In this document: in pieces, positions 10,306 through 22,838 of the stretch
Position numbering within the stretch: position 1 is the stretch's first letter
Layout of the letters: each line of letters opens with the position of its first letter
Source of the DNA: Morella rubra
Taxonomy: Eukaryota; Streptophyta; Magnoliopsida; Fagales; Myricaceae
DNA: 64,000 nt
Direction: 5' to 3'
Assembly (NCBI GenBank): GCA_003952965.2
Contig: CM025850.1
Coordinates: 11,968,010 to 12,032,009, forward strand
Program-made: the position numbers and the translations under genes
Notes under the pieces: model-generated
Database searches by the model: none
Told to the model about the DNA's origin: nothing
Seen by the model: the letters and a program-made list of their open reading frames with translations, nothing else

Positions 10306-13300
10306 TTATTGGTACATCAAAGCAAGTAACTTGAAGTCACTCCTTGACATATGATTCTCATTAATTTCTCTCTCGAAGATCCCTATTATCTGGTCACCTT
10401 GAGTAATCCTGGCTTCGACTGCGGCTCCTACTAAAGCTGCGGCTGCGACTCCTTGATGCATAAGGTGACCTTGAGTAGGATCGTCCCCTGTAGCCCCTTG
10501 ATGCATATGGTGACCTTCCGTATGATCGCTCCCGATTCCTTCTGTCTCTGGGTGAAATCGACCTGCATTATAAAAAGAGGCATCTTTAGAGTCTTGCTTT
10601 TAAACCATGTCATGGAGAAAATTGTATTAAAAAAAAAAAACATTACATACCTTTAATAATGCTTGGGGAAGGGGAATAGTAATCCGGACTACGAGAATAG
10701 CGAAGTGAAGACGGCCTACGATCGTATGATCGACCCCTAAATAGAAAAAACATCATTCACACATCATAATCGCCAAACTGAAAATTATAACTTTCGGGTT
10801 GTAATGTCCACAGCAAAACAGAATAAAAAGATTTTCAGATGCTTCTGCGGAGTACTATATGCACATAACATGACAACCAAATCGGCTTCTCTGGTGCTCA
10901 AGTATCATATTTTAACAGAAAATGGAAAAACGCACACATATTAAATCACTAAAAAAAGGCACGTTGCTCTGAACATTCCTCTCATGGTAAACAGGGAGTC
11001 CTCCAGAAAAATGACTAAGAGGTAAATTTTTTAGAAATGTCTCACATTATGCGCTAAGGAAAGCTGTCAATCAAAATACCAACAAGTAAAAGCAGGCGAT
11101 CTCTGATACAAATGGACTAGTGTGGAAGTCAGTACCATTGAAAATTAAGAATCCTTACCTAACACGTTCCCTGGCCCTCATTTCTGATGGCTTCTTTCGA
11201 TTCTCCTCTGCAAATACAACGGTCAATTCACGGCCAAGAAGAATCTGACCATCCATGCGATATTTGGCATCTGCAGCATCAGCTGGGTCTACATACTGGA
11301 CAAACCCAAAGCCACGCGGCTCCCTACGCCATGATCAATCTACTGTTCAGAATTAAAAACAAAAGATAGATATATACAAATGTAAACAGAAGATGCATGT
11401 TGATTGCAAGAACTATGAGTATAACCTCAAGCCTAGAAATATGAAAATATGACGCGAAGCAAAAATATCAGCTGATACGTCATTCAATTCAATTGAAAAC
11501 ACCAAGTGCCTGCTAACCTTGTTGGAGCCAAGGTTAAAATTGAGATGAAATTCTTCAACACTTGAACTTCCTCTCAGTGTATTCAAAACCAACTTCCTTC
11601 GAATCTTCATCTACATTAAGATCATCATGAACAGTACTCTTTTTTACTTGATTGGTCTCTTCAACACAACACTCTTATTACTTCATTGTTGTCTTCAACA
11701 CAGTACTCTTATTACTTCATTGGTGTCTTCAACACTTTCAATGAAAACAACCAAATACCCATAAACCAATAGCATATAATTAATCAAAGAAAGCAGGGGG
11801 AAATTTCCCATAATCACATTCAAGAGAATGTGAAGACAAATAATTGGACAAAATTCCAAACGCAGAAACTCGCTCCCCAATAGAAAAGTAAAGAGTGGCA
11901 ATACAAAAAGGCTTTCCAGATTTGAAAACCATATGAGGCAAATACTTTGCAAGCTTACCCTGTGTAATAATCTCGAGGCAAGTAAACGTCCTTTAGGGGA
12001 CCAAACTGCCCAAATGGCCCACGTAGATCTTCAGTCCTGCAAAACATATACAGATGAGGAACTTTGGTGGCAAAAAGTTTCCGAATAATAGGACCAGAAA
12101 AAGGTTGAACTTATCAATCTCTACATAAAACCAGCGTTCAATCCAGAAGTGACCAACCCAGCCACCACAACATGAAAGATATTAGCTTTTCACTATCAAT
12201 GAGTAACACATCCATAACTTTGATGAGCCTTTTTTAGATGCTTGCTACCAGGATAGTAATTCTTTGACAAAATCAGAGTCTCTTTCCTTCTTTTTTTCTC
12301 CTCCTTAAACAACAACAATCTTTACAATGAGAAGTTCTCGTTAACCTAATCAAAAGAGAATGTATTTCCTGCAACAGTAAACAAGAAAGCATTGCACAAT
12401 TTTATCTGGTGTCTGCAAGAGCACCCAACAAAGAAACCAACCAACACCCTACAGTTTTGTCCATAATTGGTCATAACAACCTAGCAATATCAAGAATAAA
12501 CAGACAAAGAATCCTCTTGACCCATCCCACTAGAATACACTGAACCCTATCAGACAGTTATTTCATAACCCTAAAAGCCCAAAAGTAACCAAATTGACGA
12601 GGAAAAGTAAGTCGTGTCTGCACTTCTGTTCTCATACAGTTTCACTCCCAATTGATTCTTTCACCCACAGCACATTATCGATTTTCTCCTGGAAAAGAGA
12701 AACAACTAACACAATGACTGGAACCTAGGATTCAGAGTTGAATTGGACTCTGGAATCACAATTTAAACCCCACCACACCCACCAAAAGTAAAAAATTTGG
12801 AGTCCCAGAACCACACCTCATCCAGAGCATCACAACAACACACCATCTGACAATTACTACACATCAACTAAAAGTTTGTGCCTATAGGTCCCCAAATTCC
12901 ATAAGATCGCCTCCAACACCTAAATATAAGAAGATCGATGCAGGATCCATCCCAAACTCACATTCTTTGTTCTAATGCATACACCTCTTCAAAGTCTAAC
13001 TCCCTTGATGCACAACCCTTTCTTTTTACTGCTCTTTGATCTAGAAACACTATCCATTTTTGAGCAAGAAACAAGCCAAGCAACAGATGAACAAAACTAT
13101 TAAGCAATCGAAAATCCATGCAGTAAAATGAAAACTCATAACAGGCTCCCACAAGTAAATCTAAATGATCTCTCCTATCATTGACCATCCCCATAAGCTT
13201 AGAAGACAATGTTCTTGCGCGGAAGTTCCACTAAATTTTGCAAACTACTCACTAAACCTCCTGTTTTGGACTTCCAAGTGTAAGCCCTCGCTTTGAACTC

Positions 13301-14286
13301 AGAATTGGATCGATGATGGTATTCTTGGCTAGAAATAAAGGTTCTGTGACATGGACAGCCAGCACAACTCGATCAGTCAGTCAGCCTACCTAAGAGATGA
13401 TAGGGAGAATGGGTGCGCTGTCCTCTATTTAGAAATAAATGCAATATGCGCCTGTCATCTTGAGACATTCTACTTGAAAATCCCTTTGTAAAGCAAATTT
13501 CTAACCCTTAATATCACACTGCTGTTCTGGGCTTCAGACCTAAAAGTTGTTGAACATAGTTTGGTCATCTGCAATGAAGACTAGTTAAAACACCGGGCAA
13601 GAACTAATCATTGCTTTCAATATGATGAGAGCTTTCAAGAACAACTTATTGCTGTCTCTGGAGGAAATAAAGAACATTTAAATGACAGAAAAGAATGCCT
13701 AGTAATGAGAATCCTGGGTGATTCCACTATTATTGGGAATAAGGCTTAGTTGAGTTGGGTTGATTAATGAAAAGATTTGCATCCATGAGAAAAATTTGGA
13801 GTACAATTGCACCACAAAAGCTTATTTAAACATGCCATTGCAATATAGAAATTGAAAGAATACGGGGATATATTGCAGAATCAGTGAATGATTCACAATT
13901 TCCACTTAGAACTCCAAATTAATTAAGGCCAATCGAAACTACTAAATTGACAATTCTGTGCATTTGTAAATCCATGCAGCTCACTTTCATGGAATAGGAA
14001 TCACAAATTAATGCCGCTTCCAGACAACCAAACACGGCCTAAGAAATATGTAATGATGTAAATATCCCCAAACAATACATTTACCACCTATTCCATATAA
14101 TTAGAGGCAAATAGCAGAAAATTTCAAGACAAAGAACCTGCAGTCACGATGAAGGTTGCGAACCAACAGACTTGTAGGAAGATCTCTACCATGACCTCGG
14201 TAGCGGCCCCTTGGGCTGGGGCTACGACGTCTTTGGCTATAACCCCTTGGTGGTGAAGGACTGTAGCTGTAACTTCTGCCCCTCAT
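10306..14286 (-). CDS. SC35-like SR splicing factor (SCL30/SCL33 type)
   Basis: The minus-strand coding exons are 14286-14138, 12036-11959, 11323-11159, 10736-10651 and 10562-10306. The product starts MRGRSYSYSPSP, an N-terminal RS-rich extension typical of plant SCL proteins. A single RRM follows, with RNP2 LLVRNL at residues 40-45 and RNP1 RGFGFVQY at about 79-86, ending ELTVVFAEENRKKPSEMRAR, and then an Arg/Ser tail (SLRYSRSPDYYSPSPS). SR proteins bind exonic enhancers and recruit spliceosome components in nuclear speckles. The exon 1/2 intron is 2.1 kb. A 5'-UTR exon with a donor near 15155 is likely. Oddity: exon 4 ends in phase 1, whereas the RS-rich frame of exon 5 (RSISPRDRRNRERSYGRSPY, stop at 10394) needs phase 2. 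As written, translation continues in a non-RS frame to 10306 (about 244 aa). See findings. Confidence 0.85.
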
Positions 14287-15154
14287 TTCACTATCCAGAA
14301 GCCAGAAACCGAGAATAAGTAACAACTATCACAATGCAATATGTCATGTCATTGTACTTGAAAATAAAATGAAGATAAATCCTACAACCGTGCATCTAGG
14401 TTACAGAACAACCACATCAGCGTCTCATCACTCCCGTAGCCATAAAACTGTGGTGGATATAAACACAATGCAAAAAATTGTTTTTTTCTCCTATAGACGT
14501 AAATTAATATCCAAAGCAGACATATATATTGTTTCTCTCAACCAAGTTATTCTGACGGTTTACAAGAAGATCAACACGTAAAGTCCCCTACTATTTTTCG
14601 TCAATCAACCTCAACAGTGAACGAGAGAGCTGTATTCAGTTCTCTCAATTTCACCAGACAATTACTTTTGCCCGTTTGCAACATTATAAGAAAATGAACA
14701 TGTGCAATAGGAGAGGAAATAAGTTATTTATAATGCTACACAAGAAAAAAGAATATGAGACCTCATTGTATGGAAATAAGTTATTTGTAATCCTTCTCGT
14801 ATTCTCTTTATCGAGCCCGTACCAAAGAAGCTAACCAATTCCAAAACAAATAAACCCGCCAAAATCATAATAACAAATAACCCTAACAACTACAGTAACA
14901 AAAGACAGTAACGACCATGGGAAAGGGCAAAACACAGTTATTAAGAAACAAAATATCCGTTAATTTTTGTTCTATTTAGTTCACAATTATAATAGCAGAA
15001 ACAGAACATCGGGCTAGAAGAGACACCGCAACTCTAGTAATCCTTACAAAATTTAGAAAACAAACATGTGAGCAACCATGTACCCTGCGATTGTTCAATT
15101 CCAAATCGTCTCAGAGAAAAGAAAGAGAGACAGGGCAGAAAGGAAGAGAGGAAC

Positions 15155-15255
15155 CTGACAACCGAGGAACGAGCGGTCTCCGATCAGTACGAGCTGTCCT
15201 CTTTCACACGCAGTTGAAGGAAATTTGAGGCTCTGAGATTACCTGAGCTTTTTTG
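15155..15255 (-). promoter_or_regulatory. Likely 5'-UTR exon and promoter side of the SR gene
   Basis: On the minus strand CGGTTGTCAG/GTTCCTC gives a plausible donor near 15155, upstream of the first coding exon (14286). Plant SCL genes commonly have a 5'-UTR intron. Exon limits are inference. Confidence 0.4.
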
Positions 15256-15433
15256 GTTTCTTCGTCAGAGTAGAGAATGCATTAAATATTCAGTCCGAGA
15301 AGCTTCTTCGCGTGCGTTTGTTTTCGGTACTCGCGATGTCGTGGCTCCTTGTAAAATCCAGCCCATCCAACCGTCCACTTTCGTTTGTTTGGACGATAAT
15401 ATAGTACCCGAAATTCTTTTAGAATATTTCTCG

Positions 15434-15558
15434 TTAAGCCCATTACATTTGTAACGGAAAAGTCGAATAACAACACGAGTTATTTCTCGCTAAGCCCATT
15501 ACAAAATGTCAAGCCCATTACATTTGTAACGGAAAAGTCAAATAACAACACGAGTTAT
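15434..15558. repeat. Direct repeat pair, ~48 bp, near the SR-gene promoter
   Basis: AAGCCCATTACATTTGTAAC, then GGAAAAGTCGAATAACAACA and CGAGTTAT, occurs near 15434. It recurs about 76 bp downstream with one substitution (GTCAAATAAC). A third partial copy of AAGCCCATTAC lies between them. Confidence 0.7.
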
Positions 15559-15589
15559 AGGCTTTACCCAAAAAAAAAAACCACGAGTT
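15549..15589 (+). repeat. Micro-insertion: 25 nt A-tailed piece with 8 bp flanking repeat
   Basis: CACGAGTT (15549-15556) recurs at 15582-15589. Between them is ATAGGCTTTACCC followed by about eleven A and one C. The tail TTACCC-A(n) resembles that of the insertion at 40470-40485 read on its minus strand. The repeat is short, so this is weaker than the others. Confidence 0.4.
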
Positions 15590-16504
15590 GCTTACCCCAA
15601 AGCAAAAACGAGTTACACGACACGTCGTGTGTACATAAGCACGGAAAGACTTAACAGTACGGCTTTTACTATAAACAATTTAAACCAAAATTTAAAAAAA
15701 TTTAGGAATGTTATAAAAATTGAGGTGGATTGGAGTTTTGATGGATTTTGAAAAGAAAAAAAATACTGAAAAAATTTAAAATTTTAAGAGAATTAATGAA
15801 AAAGTTAAGAGATAGACTTGAATGAATTTTATAGATTTTTATTGTAGTGGAAAAAGATGATTTGAAGAGAGAGAGATATATTATTTTGAAGTTATTTTTA
15901 TTTAACCAAAATTTTAAGTTATTTGTAATTGCAAGCCAGGATTAAGTCAGTCCAAACCCGATGCACAAAGATATCGAGAATTATCCCGTTAAAAATAAAA
16001 AGATACATATAATTTATCACACAAAATTATTTTGTAATAATAAATAAACAATACTCATTCAAATAAAAATAAAAATAAAAATACAATTTTCTAGATTTGT
16101 GATTCTTCAATTATGATAATAATAAAGATGGAATGTAAAATGATAATAATGGTGTTAGGGCTTCCTCTTAATAATGAATTAATCCTTTCCTTCTTAATAT
16201 TTAAGTTATGATCTAGGAAACTCAAATTCTTGGCGGATTGCAAGTGACTTATAAAATAAGATTATAAATCAAAGCATCTTAAATTAAATTTAAGACGATT
16301 TGTTAAGGAAGTAAAAAACATTTTTGTCTGTTCGTCAATTGCAAATAATATTTGCTGTGAAAAGTAAATCATTTTTCTGATGCAGCTTTTGTCTGATCAC
16401 TGGCATGTGTGTATGTAGGAAATTTGAAAAGAATTTGGTTGTGTTGATAAAATTGAAGTAAATTAAAGTTTTACTGAATTTTGTGAAAAAATAGTGAAAA
16501 TTTT

Positions 16505-16509
16505 AATGA
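16505..16509. repeat. Target-site duplication AATGA, left
   Basis: AATGA directly precedes the 5' LTR and recurs at 22204-22208 directly after the 3' LTR. The 5 bp length is standard for Ty1/copia integration. Confidence 0.9.
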
Positions 16510-16771
16510 TGTTATGAATATAATAATTGTGGATTATTATGGATGGTTGTTACACCTTTTTATTATCCCTAACAGTTAGTTTTCCCACCATTATGTATCC
16601 TTTTAATTCCGTTTAAATTCATTTTAATTCTATGTATGACCCTACGCCTATATAAATGGTCTTGAGATGTATTACAACACAACAATATTTTAGAATACAT
16701 CATAATTCCTGAAAAATATTTCTCTCTTTGTCTACGCTTTCTAGATCGTATTGTTCTTTAGTTTTACAACA
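16510..16771 (+). repeat. 5' LTR of the copia element (262 bp)
   Basis: It begins TGTTATGAAT and ends TTTTACAACA, the terminal TG...CA signature. It contains a promoter-like TATATAAAT near 16649. It aligns along its full length with the 3' LTR at 21935-22203 with scattered substitutions and small indels. Confidence 0.92.
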
Positions 16772-16997
16772 CTTTATCAGCACGAAGTTCTACTAATCGT
16801 GAATGAAGTACTTGAAATTACAAGAGAAGGACGTGTACTTTCTTGTTGCAAAAAGTTCATTCTGAAGTCAAAGGAAGTTGCATATTTTTATATCCTTTCA
16901 CAAGCTTGTAGTAAGTTTATTCGATTTGACATTTTCTTCTTTGTTGATTTGTGTAATTGGATTAGAAACTTATTCATTTGTTGCTTGTTATAGATCA

Positions 16998-19900
16998 TGT
17001 CGAATCTTACAAAACTTGAATTCGTAGCTCTTGATATTTTGGGCAACAATTATCTCTCATGGGTCTTTGATGCTGAAATTCATCTTGATGCTAAGAATCT
17101 TGGAAATACTATTTGAGAGGAAAATGATGCATCCTTGCAGGAAATCAATGATTTTCTTACCATCATCTCCATGAAGAATTGAAATCGCCTCTTATTTTAT
17201 CGAACACCAAAGTCCGAAATCCTCCCAAAAGCTCGATATAATTGGATGCACCTGAGGTTGCAAGATTTTAAATCTGTTTGTGAGTATAATTCTGCTTTGT
17301 TCAAAATCACTTCACAGTTAATACTGTGCGGAGAAAATGTCACTGAAGAAGACATGTTAGAGAAAACATTCACTACTTTTCATGCCTCGAATATGCTCCT
17401 GCAGCAGCAATATCGAGAGCAAAAGTTCACGAAATATTCTGAACTAATTTCTTGTCTTATTGTGGCTAAATAAAATAATGAACTTTTGATGAAAAATTAT
17501 CAAGTCCACCAACTGGTTCTCAACCATTCCTTGAAGCAAATGAGTCTCACTCCTTAAAGTGAATGAGACATCTTTTCAGAAAAAGAACTATAGTCGTGGT
17601 CATGGTTGGGGAAAAATAAAAGGGGAAAACAACACCACCAGAAGTGGAATAACAATTCTTCAACACGAACCACCAGAAGTGGGGAAATACCAAACAAGAA
17701 AAAGACAAAGGGTTTGCAGAATAAACGTTAAAGAATTATGAAGAAAAATATTATCGTTATGGGATGAATGAGCATTGGTCTTGTACTTGTTGTACGTCAA
17801 AGCACTTGGTTGATCTGTACCAAGCCTCTTTGAATGGGAAAGGAAAATAAAATAATTTTGTTGATCATAATAACTTTCTCGATAGTTTTGACAGAGTTTA
17901 TGTTACTCATCTTGATGTTTCAGATTTATTTGAAGATCCTACTGGAAAAAATTGATCATTTGACTGACGATGGAAATGTTCTCATAACTTAATGTATTTT
18001 CTTTATGATGAAATAAAATGTTAGAGCTTTACGGAAATGTTGGAATAAATTAATGTATTCTCTTCATGATGAAATAAAATGTTATAACTTTCTTTTCATA
18101 TTTTTCTGTGTTATGATGATTAATATATATATTTTATATGTGTGAAGCAACATGGATTCATCTAATGCATTGATTCACTCCAAGATGGTCGAGGATGATT
18201 TTTGACTGGCAGACAGCGCAACAACGCATACAATTTTGAAAGAGAAAAAGTATTTTCAATACTTAATATTATTTATTGCATGTGTCAACACTATATCAGG
18301 TTCTGCAAATCTGATTGAAGGCTCCGGAAGAGCCTATATTATGCTCCTGAAGGAACAAATTTGTGTATTAACGAGGCATTATATTCTTCTAAATCTAGAA
18401 GAAATTTACTCAGTTTTAAGGATATATGTCTCAATGGTTATCACATTGAAACTAATAATGAAGGCAGTAAAGAATTTCTTTATATTACCTCTAGAGTATC
18501 GGGCCAAAAGCTCATACTGGAAAAATTGTCTGCTTTCTCTTTCGGATTATATTATACGACCATAAGAATAGTTGAATCAAATATTGTAATGCACTAGAAG
18601 TGCAAGAGCACCAAAAGTGCTTTGATCCAAAGACATTTATGCTTTGGCATGATTGACTTGGACATCCAGGATCTATAATGATATGTCGAATTATTGAGAA
18701 CTCAGTGAAAATTTTATTATTAAACATCTCTCTCAAAGGTAGTTGTTGAGTCTCCATCATTTTTACAAAGAATTCAGGAGATATTTGTGGACCAATTCAT
18801 CCCTCATGTGGACCATTTAGATATTTCATGGTTTTAATTGATGCATCTACTAGATGGCACATGTTTGCCTTCTTTCTACTCGAAATGTTGCATTTGCTCG
18901 ACTTCTTGCTCAAATTATTAGACTAAGAGCACAATTTCCTGATCATCCTATTAAGAGCATTCGATTAGATAATGCTGCTGAATTTTCATCTCAGGCTTTT
19001 AATAACTATTGTGTATCTGTTGGAATTGATGTTGAATATTTGTTCCTCATGTTCATACTCAAAATGGTTTAGCTGAATCTTTCATAAAAAGACTTCAGTT
19101 AATTGCTCGACCTTTGCTTATGAGAACAAAGTTACCAGTTTCTGCTTGGGGACATGCTATTTTACATGTTGCATCACTGGTACGAATTAAACAACTGCTT
19201 ATCATAAATATTCTTCTCTTCAACTTGCTTTTGGTCAACTTCAATATCTCTCATCTTAGAATTTTTGGTTCTATTGTTATGTTCCAATTTCACCCACTCA
19301 ACGCACTAAAATGGGTCCTCAACGTAGACTTGGTATTTATGTTGGTTTTGATTCTTCATCCATTATTAGATATCTTAAACCATTAACTGATGATATTTTT
19401 AAAGCACGTTTTGATGAATGTCATTTTGATGAGACCATTTTTCCACTATTGGGTGGTGAAAAGTCGTTGCCTGAAATACGACATGAGATTACTTGAATAA
19501 TTTGACGTTATCTCATTTTAATCCTCGAACCAATCAATGTGAACTTGAAGTTCAAAAGATCATTCATTTGCAAATATTGCAAATCAATTACCAATGTATT
19601 TAGAAATAATAAGAGGGTTGTGAAATCATACATCCAACTACTAATATCCCTGCACGGATTAATGTTCCTGAAGAATAACAAGTAGCAAATGAATCCAATA
19701 CACGCTTGAGGCGTGGTAGACCTCTGGGTGCTAAAGATAAAATTCTTGAAAGCGGAAGATACAAAAGAAAGAAATTGGTGCTCCTGAAGAGACCATTCCC
19801 ACATACAGAAATAAAATTGAAAAATCTATCTCCTGAAGAAAAATCTCTGGAAAACAATTTCATGAAATAGAATCTCCTGAAGAGATAGTCCCAGAAGTGG

Positions 19901-21690
19901 CAGCTCCCAAAGAGATAACTCATGAAGAGGAAAAGGTACCTGAAAATAATGAGATCTCAATACATTATGTGAGTACAAGAGAAATGTTGGATAGAAACAA
20001 AATTGTTGTTGACAACATATTTTCATTCAAAATTGCTTTTGACATTACCAGAAGTAATGATGAAATTGAACCACAATCGTTGAAGAATGTCGACGTAGAA
20101 ATGATTGGCTAATGTGGAAAGAAGCAATCCAGGCAGAGTTAAACTCTCTAGCCAAACGAAGTATTTGACCTGTAGTCCAGACACCTGAAGATGTCATGCT
20201 TGTTGGATATAAGTGGGTATTTGTGTGAAAACGTAATGAGAAAAATGAAGTTGTGAGATATAAAGCATTACATCGTAAACAAGGACTTGTGGCATAAGGT
20301 TTCTCACAGATACCCAAGATTGATTATGAAAAGACTTATTCTCCCGTAATGGATTCAATTATGTTCAGATTTTTAATCAGCTTAGTAGTCACATAAAGAT
20401 TAGATATGCGATTAATGGATGTCGTGACTGCATACTTATATGGTTCATTAGACCATGATATATACATGAAAATCCCTGAAGGATTTAAAATGCCTGAATC
20501 ATGTAATTCTACATCCAAAAGCATATATTCTTTCAAGCTACAAAAATCTTTGTATGGGTTAAAACAATCCGGACGCATGTGGTATCATCATCTTAGTGAA
20601 TACCTCATGAAGCAGGATATGAGAATAATATACTTTGCCCGTGTGTTTTTATCAAGAAATTAAAATCCGGATTCGTAATAATTGCAGTATATGTTGATGA
20701 TTTAAATATTGTGGGGATTTAAGCAGAGCTCACAAAGATTGCAAATTGTTTAAAAAACGAATTTCAAATAAAAGATCTTGGAAAAATTAAATTCTATCTC
20801 GGCTTGCAACTTGAACATTTTCCAAGTGGAATATTTGTCCATCAATCGACATATACTGAAAGTCTTGAAGCACTTTTATATAGATAAAAGCTCATCCTTA
20901 AAGTACTCCAATTGTTGTGCGATCATTAGATGTGAAGAAAGATCCATTTAGTCCTAAAGACGAAGAAGAAGAGATTCTTGGTCCTGAAGTACCATATCTC
21001 AGTGCAGTTGGTGCTTTAATGTACCTTACAAATTGCAATCGTTCTGATATAACATTTGCAGTTAATTTGCTTGCTAGATGTAGTTCTGTACCAACTCGGA
21101 GACATTGGAATGGAGTCAAACAAGTATTACGTTATCTTCGAGGCACCACTGACATAGGATTATATTATCCAAAAGAATCAACTGCTCAGTTGGTTGGTTT
21201 TGCATATGCAGGCTATTTATCTAATCCACATAAAGGACGATCGCAAACTGGATTTTTATTTACTTATGGAGGTACTGCCATTTCATGGAGATCTGTCAAG
21301 CAAACAATATCTGCTACCTCTTCGAATCACTCTGAAATAATTGCAATTCATGAGGAAAGTCAAGAATGTGTTTGGTTGAAATCAGTGATTTATGTATTCA
21401 AGAAAAATGTGGTCTTCATCAGTTAAAGGCAGTCCGACAATTTTGTATGAAGACAATGCTGCTTGCATCACACAGATTAGAGGGGTTACATTAAAGGTGA
21501 TAGAACCAAGCGTATTTCACCTAAATTCTTTTATACTCATGAACTCCAGAAAAGCGGTGAAATTGATGTCAAACAAATACGTTCAAGTGACAATTTGACA
21601 AATTTATTCACCAAATCATTACCAACTGCAACATTCAAGAAGATTGTGCACAACATTAGGAATGCGACGTCTCAAAGATTTTTCATCGTG
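16998..21690 (+). pseudogene. Degenerate copia gag-pol polyprotein
   Basis: The gag region starts at an ATG at 16998 (SNLTKLEFVALDI) and extends to about 17850, including the gag block LRLQDFKSVCEYNSALF. A protease-like ADSATTH motif lies near 18210. Integrase sequence spans about 18640-19500, with a recognisable C-terminal GPQRRLGIYVGFDS block at 19312. Reverse transcriptase spans about 20110-20900, with QKSLYGLKQSGRMWY at about 20540-20585 and the catalytic YVDDLNIVG near 20692. RNase H spans about 20950-21640. Stops and frame changes occur in every domain. No intact open frame exceeds about 170 codons (20917-21426). Confidence 0.9.
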
Positions 21691-21734
21691 AAGCTAGTCG
21701 TCCTTTTGAAGGGGAGTCTTCTATATTGGTACAG

Positions 21735-21905
21735 AATTGTACTCTTTTTCCTTCGCTAAGGTTTTGTCCCATTGGTTTTCCTTTGCAAGGTTTTAATAAG
21801 GCAATCTTCTATTACTCAAAGGTACACACGAATAATGTACTCTTTTTCCTTTGCCATTGGTTTTTTCCCACTGGGTTTTTCCTTGCAAGGTTTTAACGAG
21901 GCATA
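21735..21905 (+). repeat. Two-copy repeat upstream of the 3' LTR
   Basis: Two related blocks (about 21735-21801 and 21838-21905) each contain GTACTCTTTTTCCTT, a TTTTCC(A/C)TTGG-like piece and CCTTGCAAGGTTTTAA. They lie between the RNase H region and the polypurine tract, a position where many plant copia elements carry such repeats. Confidence 0.65.
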
Positions 21906-21934
21906 TTTGTTGTGTATGGTCATCTAAGAGGGAA

Positions 21935-22203
21935 TGTTATGAATATTATAATTATGGGTTATTATGAATGACCGTTACACCTTTTTATTATCTCCAACCG
22001 TTAGTTTTCCCACCATTATGTACCCTTTTAATTTGTTTAAATTCCTTTTAATTCTATGTATGACCCTATGCCTATATAAATGGGTCTTGAGATGTATTAC
22101 AGACAAACAATATTTAGAATACATCATAGTTCCTGAAGAACTATTTCTCTCTTTCTATCTTTTTTACGCTTTCTAGATCCTATTGTTATCTAGTTTTACA
22201 ACA
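21935..22203 (+). repeat. 3' LTR of the copia element (269 bp)
   Basis: It begins TGTTATGAAT right after the purine tract and ends TTTTACAACA. It is followed by the AATGA target duplication (22204-22208). The LTRs differ by scattered substitutions and indels, so the insertion is not recent. Confidence 0.92.
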
Positions 22204-22830
22204 AATGAGATGTTAATTTTTTTAAAATTTTTATAGGAATTAGTGAAAAGTAAAGAGAAATGATTTGATTGAATATGTTATGTCTATATTTAAGAAATAA
22301 TTTTGAAGTTTTATTTTATTAAAAAATTTAGAATTAAAATAAAAAGAATGAAAGAAAATTGTTGTGGGTCGTATAAAAATAAACAAAGTTAAAAATTTAT
22401 AGACAATAAATTTAAGTTTGCATCTAAAAATTCTTAAATCTGAAATTATTTTAAAAATTCTGAACTTGCAAACCTGTCCCGAGTGAAAATAACTGAGGAT
22501 TTTGTTTTATTGTATCACATTTATAAAAGCCTTCGATTCTGATAATTCTAAGGGATTTAGGAATTTTCCTAATACAATTTGAGATGAATTATTACAGCCG
22601 GTACTAAACTAATTAACTCTCAATAGGTAGAAAGCTTGTTCTCTCATTCTTATATCTTTAAATCAAGGTTTTATATTAGACACTATATGCTTTAAAATTT
22701 CGGACAAGTATGTTATTCTGGGATTTACAAGACTCTTTCCACCTCCCACGAACTAAAAGGAGGAGGAAAAGGAAACAGTGTGTACGAAGTTAAATTCTTA
22801 ACCCCTCCCCATAAACCAAGACAAATCCTA
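22204..22830. other. AT-rich spacer before the RRP5 promoter
   Basis: No gene or repeat was recognised apart from the right target duplication at its left edge. The RRP5 promoter begins at its right end. Confidence 0.5.
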
Positions 22831-22838
22831 AAACCCTC

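Larger units (their letters stand above)
15256..16509. other. AT-rich spacer upstream of the SR gene
   Basis: This spacer lies between the SR gene promoter and the copia element. It contains the ~50 bp direct repeat pair at about 15434-15558 and otherwise AT-rich sequence with no supported gene. Confidence 0.6.
16510..22203 (+). mobile_element. Ty1/copia LTR retrotransposon, full-length but decayed
   Basis: Both LTRs and the AATGA target duplication are intact, so the insertion is structurally complete at 5.7 kb. The interior keeps the copia order gag, protease, integrase, reverse transcriptase, RNase H. It is interrupted by many stops and frameshifts, so it cannot encode a working polyprotein. 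A purine-rich tract (AAGAGGGAA) ends at the 3' LTR. The presumed primer-binding region after the 5' LTR reads CTTTATCAGCACGAAG rather than the common plant TGGTATCAGA. It lies in the spacer between the divergently transcribed SR gene and RRP5. Confidence 0.93.
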
